From Desulfurobacteriaceae bacterium (GTDB lineage: Bacteria; Aquificota; Aquificia; Desulfurobacteriales; Desulfurobacteriaceae), in assembly GCA_027063785.1 (NCBI GenBank), contig JAMORC010000026.1, forward strand, positions 1 through 34,724: DNA of 34,724 nucleotides. The letters run 5' to 3'. The position numbers and the translations under genes were made by a program. This document shows, piece after piece, positions 1 to 7,384 of the stretch. Below the pieces are notes generated by a model. That model saw only the letters and a program-made list of their open reading frames with translations. It was not told where the DNA came from and ran no database searches. Within the stretch, counting starts at the first letter, position 1. Every line of letters starts with the position of its first letter.

Positions 1-818
1 GTGCGGAGAGCGTAATCTCCGCCCTTAAGAGGCTCGGACACGAAGTCTTCCCCGTCGAACTTGACCGCAACCTTCCGAGAAAGATAGAGGAAATTAAACC
101 GGATAAAGTATTCTTAGCCCTCCACGGTTCCCCTGGAGAAGACGGAACTGTTCAGGGACTCCTGGAGGTAATGGGTTACCCCTACACAGGGTGCGGTGTC
201 CTCCAAAGTTCTCTCCTAATGGATAAAGACCTGACGAAAAGAGTCCTTAAGAGTTACGGAATACCCGTTCCCGCCGGCATAACCCTGTTTAGGGGGGACG
301 AAATCCCGCCCGTAGAATTTCCGTGTATAGTAAAACCCTGCCGGACAGGCTCAAGCGTAGGCGTTTCTCTTGTTAAATCACCAGAAGCATTTGCAGAAGC
401 GCTGAAAAGAGCTTTCGAATTTGACAGCAAGGTACTGATTGAAGAACTCCTTGAAGGAAAAGAACTTACCGTTGCTGTTCTCAACGGAAAGGCTTTACCG
501 CCGGTGGAGATAATTCCGGCAGGAGAGTTCTACGACTACTCCTCAAAGTATGAGGACAACAAAACGCGCTATGAAGTCCCGGCTCAGCTACCGGAAAAGC
601 TTGAGAAAAAGCTCAGGAAAATCGCAGAAAGGGTTTACAAAGTCCTCGAGTGCAGAGGTGCCGTAAGAGTCGATTTTAAATTGGACAAGTACTCTTCACC
701 TTATGTCCTTGAGGTTAATACAATCCCCGGCCTCACGGAAAGGAGCTTATTACCAAAGGCAGCAGCAGCAGCAGGTATAACTTTCGAAAAGTTAATAGAA
801 AGGATGCTTGAAGGGTGA
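1..818 (+). CDS. ddl: D-alanine--D-alanine ligase, 5'-truncated by window edge
   Basis: ATP-grasp ligase that joins two D-alanines for peptidoglycan precursors in the cytoplasm. The frame is open from base 3 (bases 1-2 end a split codon), giving 271 visible residues; the family is usually about 290-310, so roughly 20-35 N-terminal residues lie outside the window. Visible family motifs are ALHGSPGEDGTVQG, PYTGCGVLQSSLLMDK, the lysine-bearing ATP-grasp segment IVKPCRTGSSVGVS, and the metal/ATP-binding end LEVNTIPGLTERSLLP. The Met at 171 is internal, not the start, because the conserved N-terminal part precedes it in frame. The stop overlaps the GTG of the next gene (GTGA), indicating translational coupling with ftsQ in a division/cell-wall operon. 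Confidence 0.95.
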   Translation, partial: AESVISALKRLGHEVFPVELDRNLPRKIEEIKPDKVFLALHGSPGEDGTVQGLLEVMGYPYTGCGVLQSSLLMDKDLTKRVLKSYGIPVPAGITLFRGDEIPPVEFPCIVKPCRTGSSVGVSLVKSPEAFAEALKRAFEFDSKVLIEELLEGKELTVAVLNGKALPPVEIIPAGEFYDYSSKYEDNKTRYEVPAQLPEKLEKKLRKIAERVYKVLECRGAVRVDFKLDKYSSPYVLEVNTIPGLTERSLLPKAAAAAGITFEKLIERMLEG

Positions 819-1522
819 AGCGCGTTGCACTTTTCATAACGTTACTCCTCTTTGTAGTGTTTACAACTTACGGGCTCCTCAAAGCTCCCCAAAAAGTCGG
901 TCAGGTAGAGCTGGTGGTAGAGGGAGGAAAGGGAAAATGGAAAGAAAAAATAAGCGAGCGCGTTCTATCACTGATAATTCCCGATCAAACCGTCGATCCC
1001 GAAACAATCAAGGAGTGGGAAAGCATCATTAAGGAACTTCCCTGGGTAAGAGAGTGCAAAGTCAGTGCTTCCGGATCAAAAATAACGGTTAAAGTAAAGG
1101 AGGAGGTTCCTTCCTTCTCAATTTGCTATAAAAACCGGTGTTTCCTGCTGGGAGAGAACGGGTTTGTCCTTGATGAACTAAAATCAAAACCCAACTCCAT
1201 ACCTGTTTACTACTATAAAGGAAAAACACCGCCGTTTCGATTAGAAAATGGCTTCCTTAAACTAAAAAATCTTGTTAAAATTGAATTAGAACTCCTAAGA
1301 GGACGGCTGGTGGAATCGGGTTATTCCGAACATCCGGAAATAATACTAACCGACGAAGGAACAATGCTGGTATTCAGAAAAAAGAAAATGGTAGTCTTCC
1401 TCGGCATCGATTCAAATGCGTGGAGAAACTTTAAACACTATTCGGAACTCGTTAAAAAACCACATCCGGGACTTTATGATTTCAGGTACAATGATGCCTT
1501 AATAGTGGGGAGGAAGCTCTAA
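815..1522 (+). CDS. ftsQ: Cell division protein FtsQ (POTRA domain)
   Basis: Bitopic inner-membrane divisome protein that links cytoplasmic and periplasmic division factors. At 235 residues it has a short cytoplasmic N-terminus, one hydrophobic segment at about residues 4-22, then a POTRA-like region (about 28-100, with the typical LPWVRECKVS element) and a beta-rich FtsQ region. The primary sequence is divergent, as is normal for FtsQ, so the call leans on topology, the POTRA-like element and position between ddl and ftsA. It starts at GTG overlapping the ddl stop; its TAA stop overlaps the ATG of ftsA by one base, so expression is probably coupled at both ends. Confidence 0.85.
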   Translation: MKRVALFITLLLFVVFTTYGLLKAPQKVGQVELVVEGGKGKWKEKISERVLSLIIPDQTVDPETIKEWESIIKELPWVRECKVSASGSKITVKVKEEVPSFSICYKNRCFLLGENGFVLDELKSKPNSIPVYYYKGKTPPFRLENGFLKLKNLVKIELELLRGRLVESGYSEHPEIILTDEGTMLVFRKKKMVVFLGIDSNAWRNFKHYSELVKKPHPGLYDFRYNDALIVGRKL

Positions 1523-2766
1523 TGTTAGAACAGAAAGTTTTAACCATAGATCTCGGCACTTCCGAAGTAAGAGTAGCACTCTCAACAGTTGGAACAAAAG
1601 AGAGAAACTTCCTGGTTAAAAAAGTGCCTTCAAGGGGAATCAAGGGAGGGAACATCACAAACCCCAGTTCGGCAAAGGATTCCTTAAAGCAGGCGCTGTC
1701 AAAGTTAAAGATTGAAGCTCCTTATGCCGTTCCTCTGGATGCATATGTAATCGTTCCCGGCGGTTACGTGCTGAGCTACGAAGTAGAATCAAAAATAGTT
1801 TTTCCCGGTATGAAAACCGTATCCTACAACGACGTCAACGCAGTGAAAAATAAGGCAAAGGACGAACTCCTCAAAAGGCTGGGACAGACCATCAGAATGC
1901 ACTACGATGTCCTCCACATCATCCCACAGGAATTTATAGTGGGGAACGTGGGCGGAATACAGAATCCGATAGGTCACAACGGCGAAGAACTTACTATGAA
2001 AGCATTTGTAGTTCTCGCCACAAAATCCTACATGGCAACCGTTAGCAACCTCTTAAAGGAAGTCGGACTGAGGTTAAAGGGAGGAGTTCTCCAGTCGCTT
2101 GCCGCGTTTTACGCCATAAGGGATGAAAAGAACTACTACAACAATAACCTGTTTATATACTCGGGAGCCAGAAACACCGAAGTTTTATACTTCAAGGAGG
2201 ATAAACCGATTCTTCTTAGACACCTTCCCTTCGGAACGGAAGACCTGCTATCACACTTAATACAGAAGTTGAAGGTCGGAAGAAAAGAAGCAGAAAGGCT
2301 TTACCTGGAATACGGAAGTGCTTATGCTTTCAGCGTCAGCAAGGAGGAGATTGTCCCCGTTAACCTCGGAAGTAAAGTTCTGAAAGTTCCAAGGCTCCTA
2401 ATAGCTGCTCTGATACACGAAAAGCTCAAGGGATTGTTCAAGGATATCAAGGAAAAATTGAACAGCAAAGACTCGGCACTTCTTTCAAACCTGAACAGGG
2501 TTTACCTGTGCGGAGGACTTGCAAAGCTTAAAGACATTGAACTGCTTGCCGAAAAGGCTTTTAAAGCTCCGATAATTGTTCCGGAAATAAAGGAAAGCGG
2601 TGTTGACGATATCACCTTAGCCCCTATACTTGGAGTAACAAGGTATGTCGATTCCCTAATGGACAGGGAAAGGCTAACCGATGTCAGGGAAGACCTGAGC
2701 AAAAGCCATGAAAGGAACAGGGGCTTTTTCTCCGGAATTTTAAGGTTTATTTTAGACCTAATTTAG
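1522..2766 (+). CDS. ftsA: Cell division protein FtsA
   Basis: Actin-like ATPase that tethers FtsZ to the membrane. The 414 residues show the phosphate-1 motif (DLGTSEVRV, residues 10-18), an SHS2-like insertion around 70-170, an adenosine motif (YLCGGLAKL, about 328-336), and a C-terminal amphipathic helix (GFFSGILRFILDLI, residues 401-414) of the kind used as a membrane-targeting sequence. The phosphate-2 region at residues 211-224 reads FIYSGARNTEVLYF, so the Asp of the usual DxGxGTT pattern is replaced by Ser-Gly-Ala-Arg. Thirteen bases separate it from ftsZ. Function is well supported by family features and context; ATP hydrolysis is uncertain because of the altered motif. Confidence 0.93.
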   Translation: MLEQKVLTIDLGTSEVRVALSTVGTKERNFLVKKVPSRGIKGGNITNPSSAKDSLKQALSKLKIEAPYAVPLDAYVIVPGGYVLSYEVESKIVFPGMKTVSYNDVNAVKNKAKDELLKRLGQTIRMHYDVLHIIPQEFIVGNVGGIQNPIGHNGEELTMKAFVVLATKSYMATVSNLLKEVGLRLKGGVLQSLAAFYAIRDEKNYYNNNLFIYSGARNTEVLYFKEDKPILLRHLPFGTEDLLSHLIQKLKVGRKEAERLYLEYGSAYAFSVSKEEIVPVNLGSKVLKVPRLLIAALIHEKLKGLFKDIKEKLNSKDSALLSNLNRVYLCGGLAKLKDIELLAEKAFKAPIIVPEIKESGVDDITLAPILGVTRYVDSLMDRERLTDVREDLSKSHERNRGFFSGILRFILDLI

Positions 2767-2779
2767 TTAGGGAGGCGTC

Positions 2780-3874
2780 ATGTTCGACATAGCCGATGAC
2801 ATATTTCAGGGACCGGTGATAAAAGTAATAGGCGTCGGAGGCGGCGGCGGAAACGCGGTCTCCAGAATGTACGAAAGGGGAATAGAGGGTGTGGAATTCA
2901 TCGCCATAAATACCGATGCCCAGGTTCTCTCAAAACTTAACATCCCCGTAAAGGTTCAGATAGGAGAAAAGCTTACAAAAGGCCTCGGGGCAGGAGGAAA
3001 ACCTGAAATCGGTGAACAGGCAGCCCTCGAGGATGAACCGAAAATAAGGGAAGTCCTTGAGAACTCCGACATGGTCTTTATAACCGCCGGCATGGGAGGC
3101 GGTACGGGTACCGGGGCTGCTCCCATCGTTGCGAAGATTGCAAAGGATATGGGAATTTTGACCGTCGGAGTGGTTACAAGGCCTTTCGACTTTGAAGGAA
3201 GGAGAAGGCAGGAGTTTGCCGAAGCAGGAATCAGGAGGCTTAAGGAGTTTGTCGATACTCTTATGGTTGTTCCCAACCAGAAGCTCCTAACAGTAGCTCC
3301 AAAAGATATGAACATACTTAACGCCTTTAAGCTTGCCGATAACGTTCTTTACCAGGCAGTTAAGGGAATAACTGAGGTTATAACAAGGCCCGGACTTATC
3401 AACCTCGACTTTGCCGACGTTAAAACCGTAATGCACAGCGGGGGGTATGCCCTTATCGGCATAGGAGAAGCAGGAGGAGAGGACAGGGCACTGACGGCAG
3501 CGAGGAAAGCAATAGACAATCCCCTGCTCGAGAATGTTCAGGTAGAAGGGGCAAGCAGAATACTCGTTAACATTAGCGGAGGCAACGATTTAACACTTGA
3601 TGAGGCTTACGCCGCGGCAGGGCTCATAAAAGAGAGGGCTAAGCGGGACGATACAAACTTCTTCTTCGGCGTTACGATAAATGAAGAGCTTGAGGGATCC
3701 ATAGAGGTAACGGTTATAGCCACGGGGTTTGATGAAAAGGGAAGGCCTGCAATGACCGGATTTACCTCTTCAGTTTCTTCCCTTCCTACAACACCTTTCC
3801 AGACAAGCAGTGCCACCGACGAACTCGACATAGATATTAACAAAATCCTGGAACAGCTAAAGGAGGAGGAGTAA
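2780..3874 (+). CDS. ftsZ: Cell division protein FtsZ
   Basis: Tubulin-like GTPase that forms the cytokinetic ring. The 364 residues include the N-terminal [10 protein letters not shown] nucleotide-binding loop, the tubulin signature [10 protein letters not shown], the T7 synergy loop [11 protein letters not shown], and the C-terminal ATGFDEKG strand that ends the globular core. A GGGAGG ribosome-binding site lies just upstream of the ATG. The linker after the core is short (about 45 residues) and the extreme C-terminus ([18 protein letters not shown]) does not contain the usual D-I-P-x-F-L-R contact peptide for FtsA/ZipA-type partners. The stop is only 8 bp from the stop of the convergent bioF, with no obvious terminator between them. 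Confidence 0.98.
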   Translation: MFDIADDIFQGPVIKVIGVGGGGGNAVSRMYERGIEGVEFIAINTDAQVLSKLNIPVKVQIGEKLTKGLGAGGKPEIGEQAALEDEPKIREVLENSDMVFITAGMGGGTGTGAAPIVAKIAKDMGILTVGVVTRPFDFEGRRRQEFAEAGIRRLKEFVDTLMVVPNQKLLTVAPKDMNILNAFKLADNVLYQAVKGITEVITRPGLINLDFADVKTVMHSGGYALIGIGEAGGEDRALTAARKAIDNPLLENVQVEGASRILVNISGGNDLTLDEAYAAAGLIKERAKRDDTNFFFGVTINEELEGSIEVTVIATGFDEKGRPAMTGFTSSVSSLPTTPFQTSSATDELDIDINKILEQLKEEE

Positions 3875-3882
3875 ACCGGAAG

Positions 3883-4989
3883 TCAGCAACTGCGCGCTAT
3901 TTCCGTCAGCACTTTAGAAAGGCTAACTAAGTCCTCCTCCGTATGGTTTGCCGTCACGGTTATTCTGAGCCTGCTCTGCTTTACAGTCGGCGGCCTTACG
4001 GCAGGAACCCAAAATCCTCTTTCCTTGAGGGCTTTTGACATTAACACGGCCGCTTCTTCGCTGTCTACCAAGAAGGGAAAGATCGCAGAGCGGCTCTCAA
4101 CTCCCAACATCTTCCCAAAGTCCTTAACCAGCTTACTAAGGCGTTCCATTCTGTCCGGCACTTTTTCCAAGTTCTTTAGGGTCTGGCACGCAATTGAAGG
4201 GGGAAGGGCAGTAGTGTAAATAAAGCTCCTACATCTGTTTATAAGGTACTCTCTCATAAGTGAAGTTCCACAAGCAAAAGCTCCGAAAGTGCCGAGTGCT
4301 TTTCCCAAAGTCCCGATTATTACTGTTCTCTCATCGGGTTCTAAACCGAAAAGTTCCAAAGAAGACCAACCCACGACTCCTGTCGCGTGGGCATCATCTA
4401 TTAAAAGAACTGCATCATACTTCTCCTTAAGCTCAAAAAGCTTATCAAGAGGCGCTATATCCCCGTCCATACTGAAAACGGAGTCCGTTACTATCAAGCA
4501 TCTTCGGTAATCTCTTCGGTGTTTTTTTAGAAGCTCCTCTAAGTGATCAGCACTGCAGTGCTCGTAGATCTTCACATCTGCCCGGGAAAGCCTGCATCCA
4601 TCTATTATGGATGCGTGGTTTAAACTATCCGAAAGTATCAAGTCTCCTCTTCCTACAAGGGATGAAATCACGCCAAGATTTGCCATATAACCTGTTGAAA
4701 AAAGCAGGGATTCTTCAGTTTTCTTTACTTCGGCGAGTCGCCTTTCGAGTTCACGGTGCACTTTGAAGTTACCGCAGATAAGCCTTGAAGCTCCGCTTCC
4801 CGCTCCCCACTTTTCGAAACACTCTGGATCTGCTTCTTTTGCCAATCCCAAGTAGTCATTCGAAGAGAAATTTATAAGTTTTTTTCCATCAACAGAAATT
4901 AGTCTACCCTGCGGAGTTTCTAACTCTACAAGCTCCCTGTAAAGATCCCGCGCTTTTATCTCCTCTAAAGTCCTTATTATCCATTCCAT
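3883..4989 (-). CDS. bioF: 8-amino-7-oxononanoate synthase (alpha-oxoamine synthase family)
   Basis: PLP enzyme expected to condense pimeloyl thioester with L-alanine in biotin synthesis. The 368-residue chain has the family fold markers: NFSSNDYLGLA near residue 41, GSGASRLICG (64-73), the PLP-contacting DDAHATG (198-204) and the Schiff-base lysine in GTLGKALG (Lys230). This family also includes glycine C-acetyltransferase (Kbl), which cannot be fully excluded without other bio genes nearby, but the short length and the N-terminal region resemble BioF. It starts at ATG one base after the response-regulator stop, making it the last gene of a dnaX-regulator-bioF minus-strand operon. Confidence 0.85.
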   Translation of the reverse strand: MEWIIRTLEEIKARDLYRELVELETPQGRLISVDGKKLINFSSNDYLGLAKEADPECFEKWGAGSGASRLICGNFKVHRELERRLAEVKKTEESLLFSTGYMANLGVISSLVGRGDLILSDSLNHASIIDGCRLSRADVKIYEHCSADHLEELLKKHRRDYRRCLIVTDSVFSMDGDIAPLDKLFELKEKYDAVLLIDDAHATGVVGWSSLELFGLEPDERTVIIGTLGKALGTFGAFACGTSLMREYLINRCRSFIYTTALPPSIACQTLKNLEKVPDRMERLSKLVKDFGKMLGVESRSAIFPFLVDSEEAAVLMSKALKERGFWVPAVRPPTVKQSRLRITVTANHTEEDLVSLSKVLTEIARSC

Positions 4990-4990
4990 C

Positions 4991-5545
4991 TCACTGGTTC
5001 AGCTTATACTTGTTAAGCTTCCTGTACAGATTTGATATGTCAATCTCCATAAAACTGGCAGCCTTTTTCAAATCTCCATTAAACCTTTTCAACACTTCTT
5101 TAATATAGTCCACTTCAAAAGCCTCCTTTGCCTTTTTAAGGGGAAGCTTGGCGTATTCTTTTATAGAACTTTCATTTCTGTTTTTCTGAACTTTCACTTC
5201 CTCGAGAACAGAAAGGAGATCATCGTACTTTATCGGTTTTTCCAAGAAATCAAAAGCTCCGAGCTTCATAGCCCTCACCGCAGTTTCAACCGTTCCGTGA
5301 CCAGAAACAATTACAACCGCCAGTTTTCCTGTAAGTCCACTATCGCTAAGCTCTTCCAGAACCCTCATCCCGGAAATTCCAGGAAGGAAAAGGTCAAGAA
5401 TTAGGATATCGGGATTGATTTCCTTTATCCTTTCCATAACTTTAGTCCCGGATTCCTCGGTAAAGACCTCAAAGCCTTCGTCTTCAAGAATCTCCTTCAA
5501 GGTCTCTCTTATCGTCCTCTCATCATCAACTATCAGAACTTTCAT
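4991..5545 (-). CDS. Response regulator: receiver plus Fis-type helix-turn-helix, no AAA+ domain
   Basis: Two-component regulator of 184 residues. The receiver domain (about 1-120) has the acidic pair Asp7/Asp8, phosphoacceptor Asp51, the Ser81 switch position and Lys103 in the FLEKPIK motif. The C-terminal part (about 140-184) is a Fis/NtrC-type HTH with NGDLKKAASFMEIDISNLYRKL. The linker and HTH resemble NtrC/NtrX-class regulators, but the central sigma-54-interacting AAA+ domain (about 240 residues) is absent, so it probably binds DNA without activating sigma-54 directly, as in ActR/PrrA-type two-domain regulators. No histidine kinase is adjacent. Its start overlaps the end of dnaX by 20 bp; its target genes cannot be read from the sequence. 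Confidence 0.88.
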   Translation of the reverse strand: MKVLIVDDERTIRETLKEILEDEGFEVFTEESGTKVMERIKEINPDILILDLFLPGISGMRVLEELSDSGLTGKLAVVIVSGHGTVETAVRAMKLGAFDFLEKPIKYDDLLSVLEEVKVQKNRNESSIKEYAKLPLKKAKEAFEVDYIKEVLKRFNGDLKKAASFMEIDISNLYRKLNKYKLNQ

Positions 5546-6914
5546 CGTTAACCTTCGGTTTAATCTGAATTACCTTGGCATTGAAAAGCTCAACCAGCTT
5601 ATTTATTACTTTATCAGAATCAGAAGAAATACTTTTCCTGCCGACAACCCTTTCCTCGAACTTCGGAATTTCCAGTGAAACTCTCTTTCCAAACCTTTCC
5701 TGAAGCTGCTTTAACCTTTTTGACAGGACTTTATAGCAAGTTTCGTTCTTAGGATATATTCTGACTTCTTCTTCACTCTCCTCTATCCTTTCTGCGTAAG
5801 TTTTGACCGGATCGTAGTTTTCAGTTTTTTTTTCTGTTCCTCGGGGAAGCTCCGGCTTTACACCCGATCTTAAAATCTCTTCCAGCTTTTTAACTTCTCT
5901 AAAGTAAGAAAGACTATACAAAGAAAATAAAAGAACGGTATACGGATAAGGATGCTTCACTAAATCCTCATATCCCTTTGAAAGAAGTTTAAAGGCCGCA
6001 ATCATCTCCTCTTCGGAAAAATTTGAAGCTCTTAAGAATTCCTTTTCTACAAAATTCAAAAGCTGTTTGGAAATAAAGACCGGGTTATAACCGCTTCCTT
6101 CAAGATTTGAAAGCTTTTCTTTAAGCTTTTCTTTTTCACCCTCAAATCCAAGCTCAAGCAGTTCCCTCAGATCCCTTCCTGTTAGAACTCCCAAAAATTC
6201 AGAAACCAAACCAGCAGTTACCTTTCCCTCCCCGAGGGCTATTGACTGATCAAGGAGACTTTCTGCATCCCTCATACATCCTTCAGAAGCAACGGCAATA
6301 AGCTCCAAAGCCTCTCTTTCAAACTCCACTCCTTCCTTTTTGCAGATTTGCGACAAGGTTTCCACTATTTGCTCTTGAGGAATTTTCCTAAAGATGAATT
6401 TCTGACAGCGGGAAAGAATGGTAGGAGGTATCTTATCTATTTCCGTAGTCGCAAGGATAAACACAACGTGATTTGGAGGTTCCTCCAGAGTTTTCAAAAG
6501 GGCATTAAACGCTTCCCTCGTAAGCATGTGGAATTCATCAATTATGTAGACTTTTCTCTTTCCCTTTGCCGGAGAGTAATGAACAGATTCCCTAAGCTCC
6601 CTAATCTGGTCAATTCCTCTATTGGTGGCTGCGTCTATTTCTATTACATCGGGATGAGATCCCTTTGCTATCTCGATACAGTGAGGACAAGCGTTACAAG
6701 GTTCCCCCTCTGACGGATTTTCACAATTAAGGGCCTTTGCCACTATCCGGGCAGTTGTCGTCTTACCAACCCCCCTGGGACCTGCAAATATGTATGCGTG
6801 GGCAAATCTTCCACTCTTTATTGCGTTCTTTAAGGTTTCTGTTATAAACTCCTGCCCCGTTACTTCAGAAAACTTCTGAGGTCTATACTTCCTGGGAATA
6901 GCTGTGTATGCCAT
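5526..6914 (-). CDS. dnaX: DNA polymerase III subunit gamma/tau
   Basis: Clamp-loader ATPase of the replicative polymerase. The N-terminal AAA+ core has Walker A GPRGVGKTT, the zinc-binding cysteine cluster (CENPSEGEPCNACPHC), Walker B IIDEFHML, sensor 1 ATTE and the SRC arginine-finger motif. From the chosen start it is 462 residues, shorter than E. coli tau (643), so the tau-specific tail is brief. I chose the ATG at 6914 (MAYTAIPRKYRP) because GGAG lies six bases upstream and homologs begin at this motif; an in-frame TTG at 6944 would add ten residues but overlaps the putative -10 element. Codons 361-364 contain an A9 run (separate entry) that could produce a truncated gamma form. The gene overlaps the downstream regulator gene by 20 bp. 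Confidence 0.96.
   Translation of the reverse strand: MAYTAIPRKYRPQKFSEVTGQEFITETLKNAIKSGRFAHAYIFAGPRGVGKTTTARIVAKALNCENPSEGEPCNACPHCIEIAKGSHPDVIEIDAATNRGIDQIRELRESVHYSPAKGKRKVYIIDEFHMLTREAFNALLKTLEEPPNHVVFILATTEIDKIPPTILSRCQKFIFRKIPQEQIVETLSQICKKEGVEFEREALELIAVASEGCMRDAESLLDQSIALGEGKVTAGLVSEFLGVLTGRDLRELLELGFEGEKEKLKEKLSNLEGSGYNPVFISKQLLNFVEKEFLRASNFSEEEMIAAFKLLSKGYEDLVKHPYPYTVLLFSLYSLSYFREVKKLEEILRSGVKPELPRGTEKKTENYDPVKTYAERIEESEEEVRIYPKNETCYKVLSKRLKQLQERFGKRVSLEIPKFEERVVGRKSISSDSDKVINKLVELFNAKVIQIKPKVNDESSDS
5825..5833 (-). promoter_or_regulatory. A9 slippery run inside dnaX (candidate gamma/tau recoding site)
   Basis: Nine consecutive A on the coding strand, read GAA AAA AAA ACT in the normal frame (codons 361-364). 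The heptamer A-AAA-AAA is in the correct phase for -1 slippage. One added A, or a -1 ribosomal shift, gives GAA AAA AAA AAC TGA and immediate termination, producing a 364-residue protein ending just after the clamp-loader core. A GAGG element sits about 5 nt upstream of the run on the coding strand. In Thermus thermophilus dnaX a run of nine A is known to cause transcriptional slippage that makes gamma; in E. coli the site is A-AAA-AAG. Use here is inferred from the sequence. Confidence 0.6.
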
Positions 6915-6931
6915 TTTCTCCTTCAGCTCTT

Positions 6932-7077
6932 TTATTTCCAGCAATTATAATAAGCCGAAAAGAACTTCCTTACCAGTTTGAAGTGATCAGGAGCAAACAT
7001 AAACCTCCTCTCCCTATACATCTTAAACACTACCATCTTTACTGCATCGTTAAAGAGAAACCACACAACTTCATCAT
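6932..7077 (-). other. Doubtful small reading frame upstream of dnaX
   Basis: On the minus strand a GGGAGG ribosome-binding site (7082-7087) lies four bases before ATG-ATG at 7077/7074, but that frame closes after 12 codons. The overlapping frame is open from about 7120 to a TAA at 6932-6934, reading through segments such as FLFNDAVKMVVFKMYRERR and FAPDHFKLVRKFFSAYY, and ends 17 bp before the dnaX ATG. A single-base shift near the ATG would join the two into a basic, aromatic protein of about 48 residues. I do not recognise it. It may be a broken small gene or chance; the rest of the 470-bp gap holds the transposase remnant and promoters. Confidence 0.25.
6944..6949 (-). promoter_or_regulatory. 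Candidate -10 element for the dnaX operon
   Basis: A perfect TATAAT reads toward dnaX, placing transcription start about 22-25 nt upstream of the ATG at 6914, with a GGAG ribosome-binding site in between. No convincing -35 hexamer is seen at the expected distance, so the call rests on the -10 alone. Confidence 0.4.
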
Positions 7078-7128
7078 TTTGCCTCCCTTGTGAGATTGTC
7101 TGATCTGTCGCTTCAGTTATTCAGTGAT

Positions 7129-7339
7129 TTAAGGAAGTCGTGGCAGAGGGCTTACAAGTATGAATGTCTCTATTCGCGGGAAATTAGCTCTTCCAAAAAC
7201 GTTAAGTAAGTCAGCAGAGACTGAGTTAAGTATTACAACAGAGAAGTTGCATCAAGCACTTGGGTACAAAACGCCTGATGAGGTTTACTTTGGAAAGAGG
7301 ACATTAACTAAGGATGGCAAAATAGTGATGCAGAAATAG
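7129..7339 (+). pseudogene. Decayed C-terminus of an IS3-type transposase
   Basis: Two frames together spell the tail of an IS3-family DDE transposase. In the first frame (7129-7206) WQRAYKYECLYSREISSSKNVK matches the usual LKYE-x-(V/L)YLREY pattern, followed by TAA at 7207 and TGA at 7222, then KYYNR at 7228-7242. The next frame continues from 7241 with EKLHQALGYKTPDEVYFGK, the conserved C-terminal signature, ending at TAG 7337-7339. Two in-frame stops plus a frameshift make it nonfunctional, and the position equivalent to the last catalytic Glu appears to be lost. No upstream catalytic core or terminal inverted repeats were seen, so only a fragment remains between dnaX and the ClC gene. Confidence 0.75.
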
Positions 7340-7384
7340 AGATACACTTCAGTGCTAGAATATATTTCAATAAAAGGAGTTGCT

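Noticed and set aside
758-775. Short GCA-GCA triplet repeat
   Set aside because: It encodes an Ala run in the Ddl C-terminus and is only five units long; no sign of a repeat element.
7352-7384. Longer ClC start at GTG 7352
   Set aside because: No ribosome-binding site; the TTG at 7385 has a well-placed AAAGGAG, and the extra residues would run through that site.
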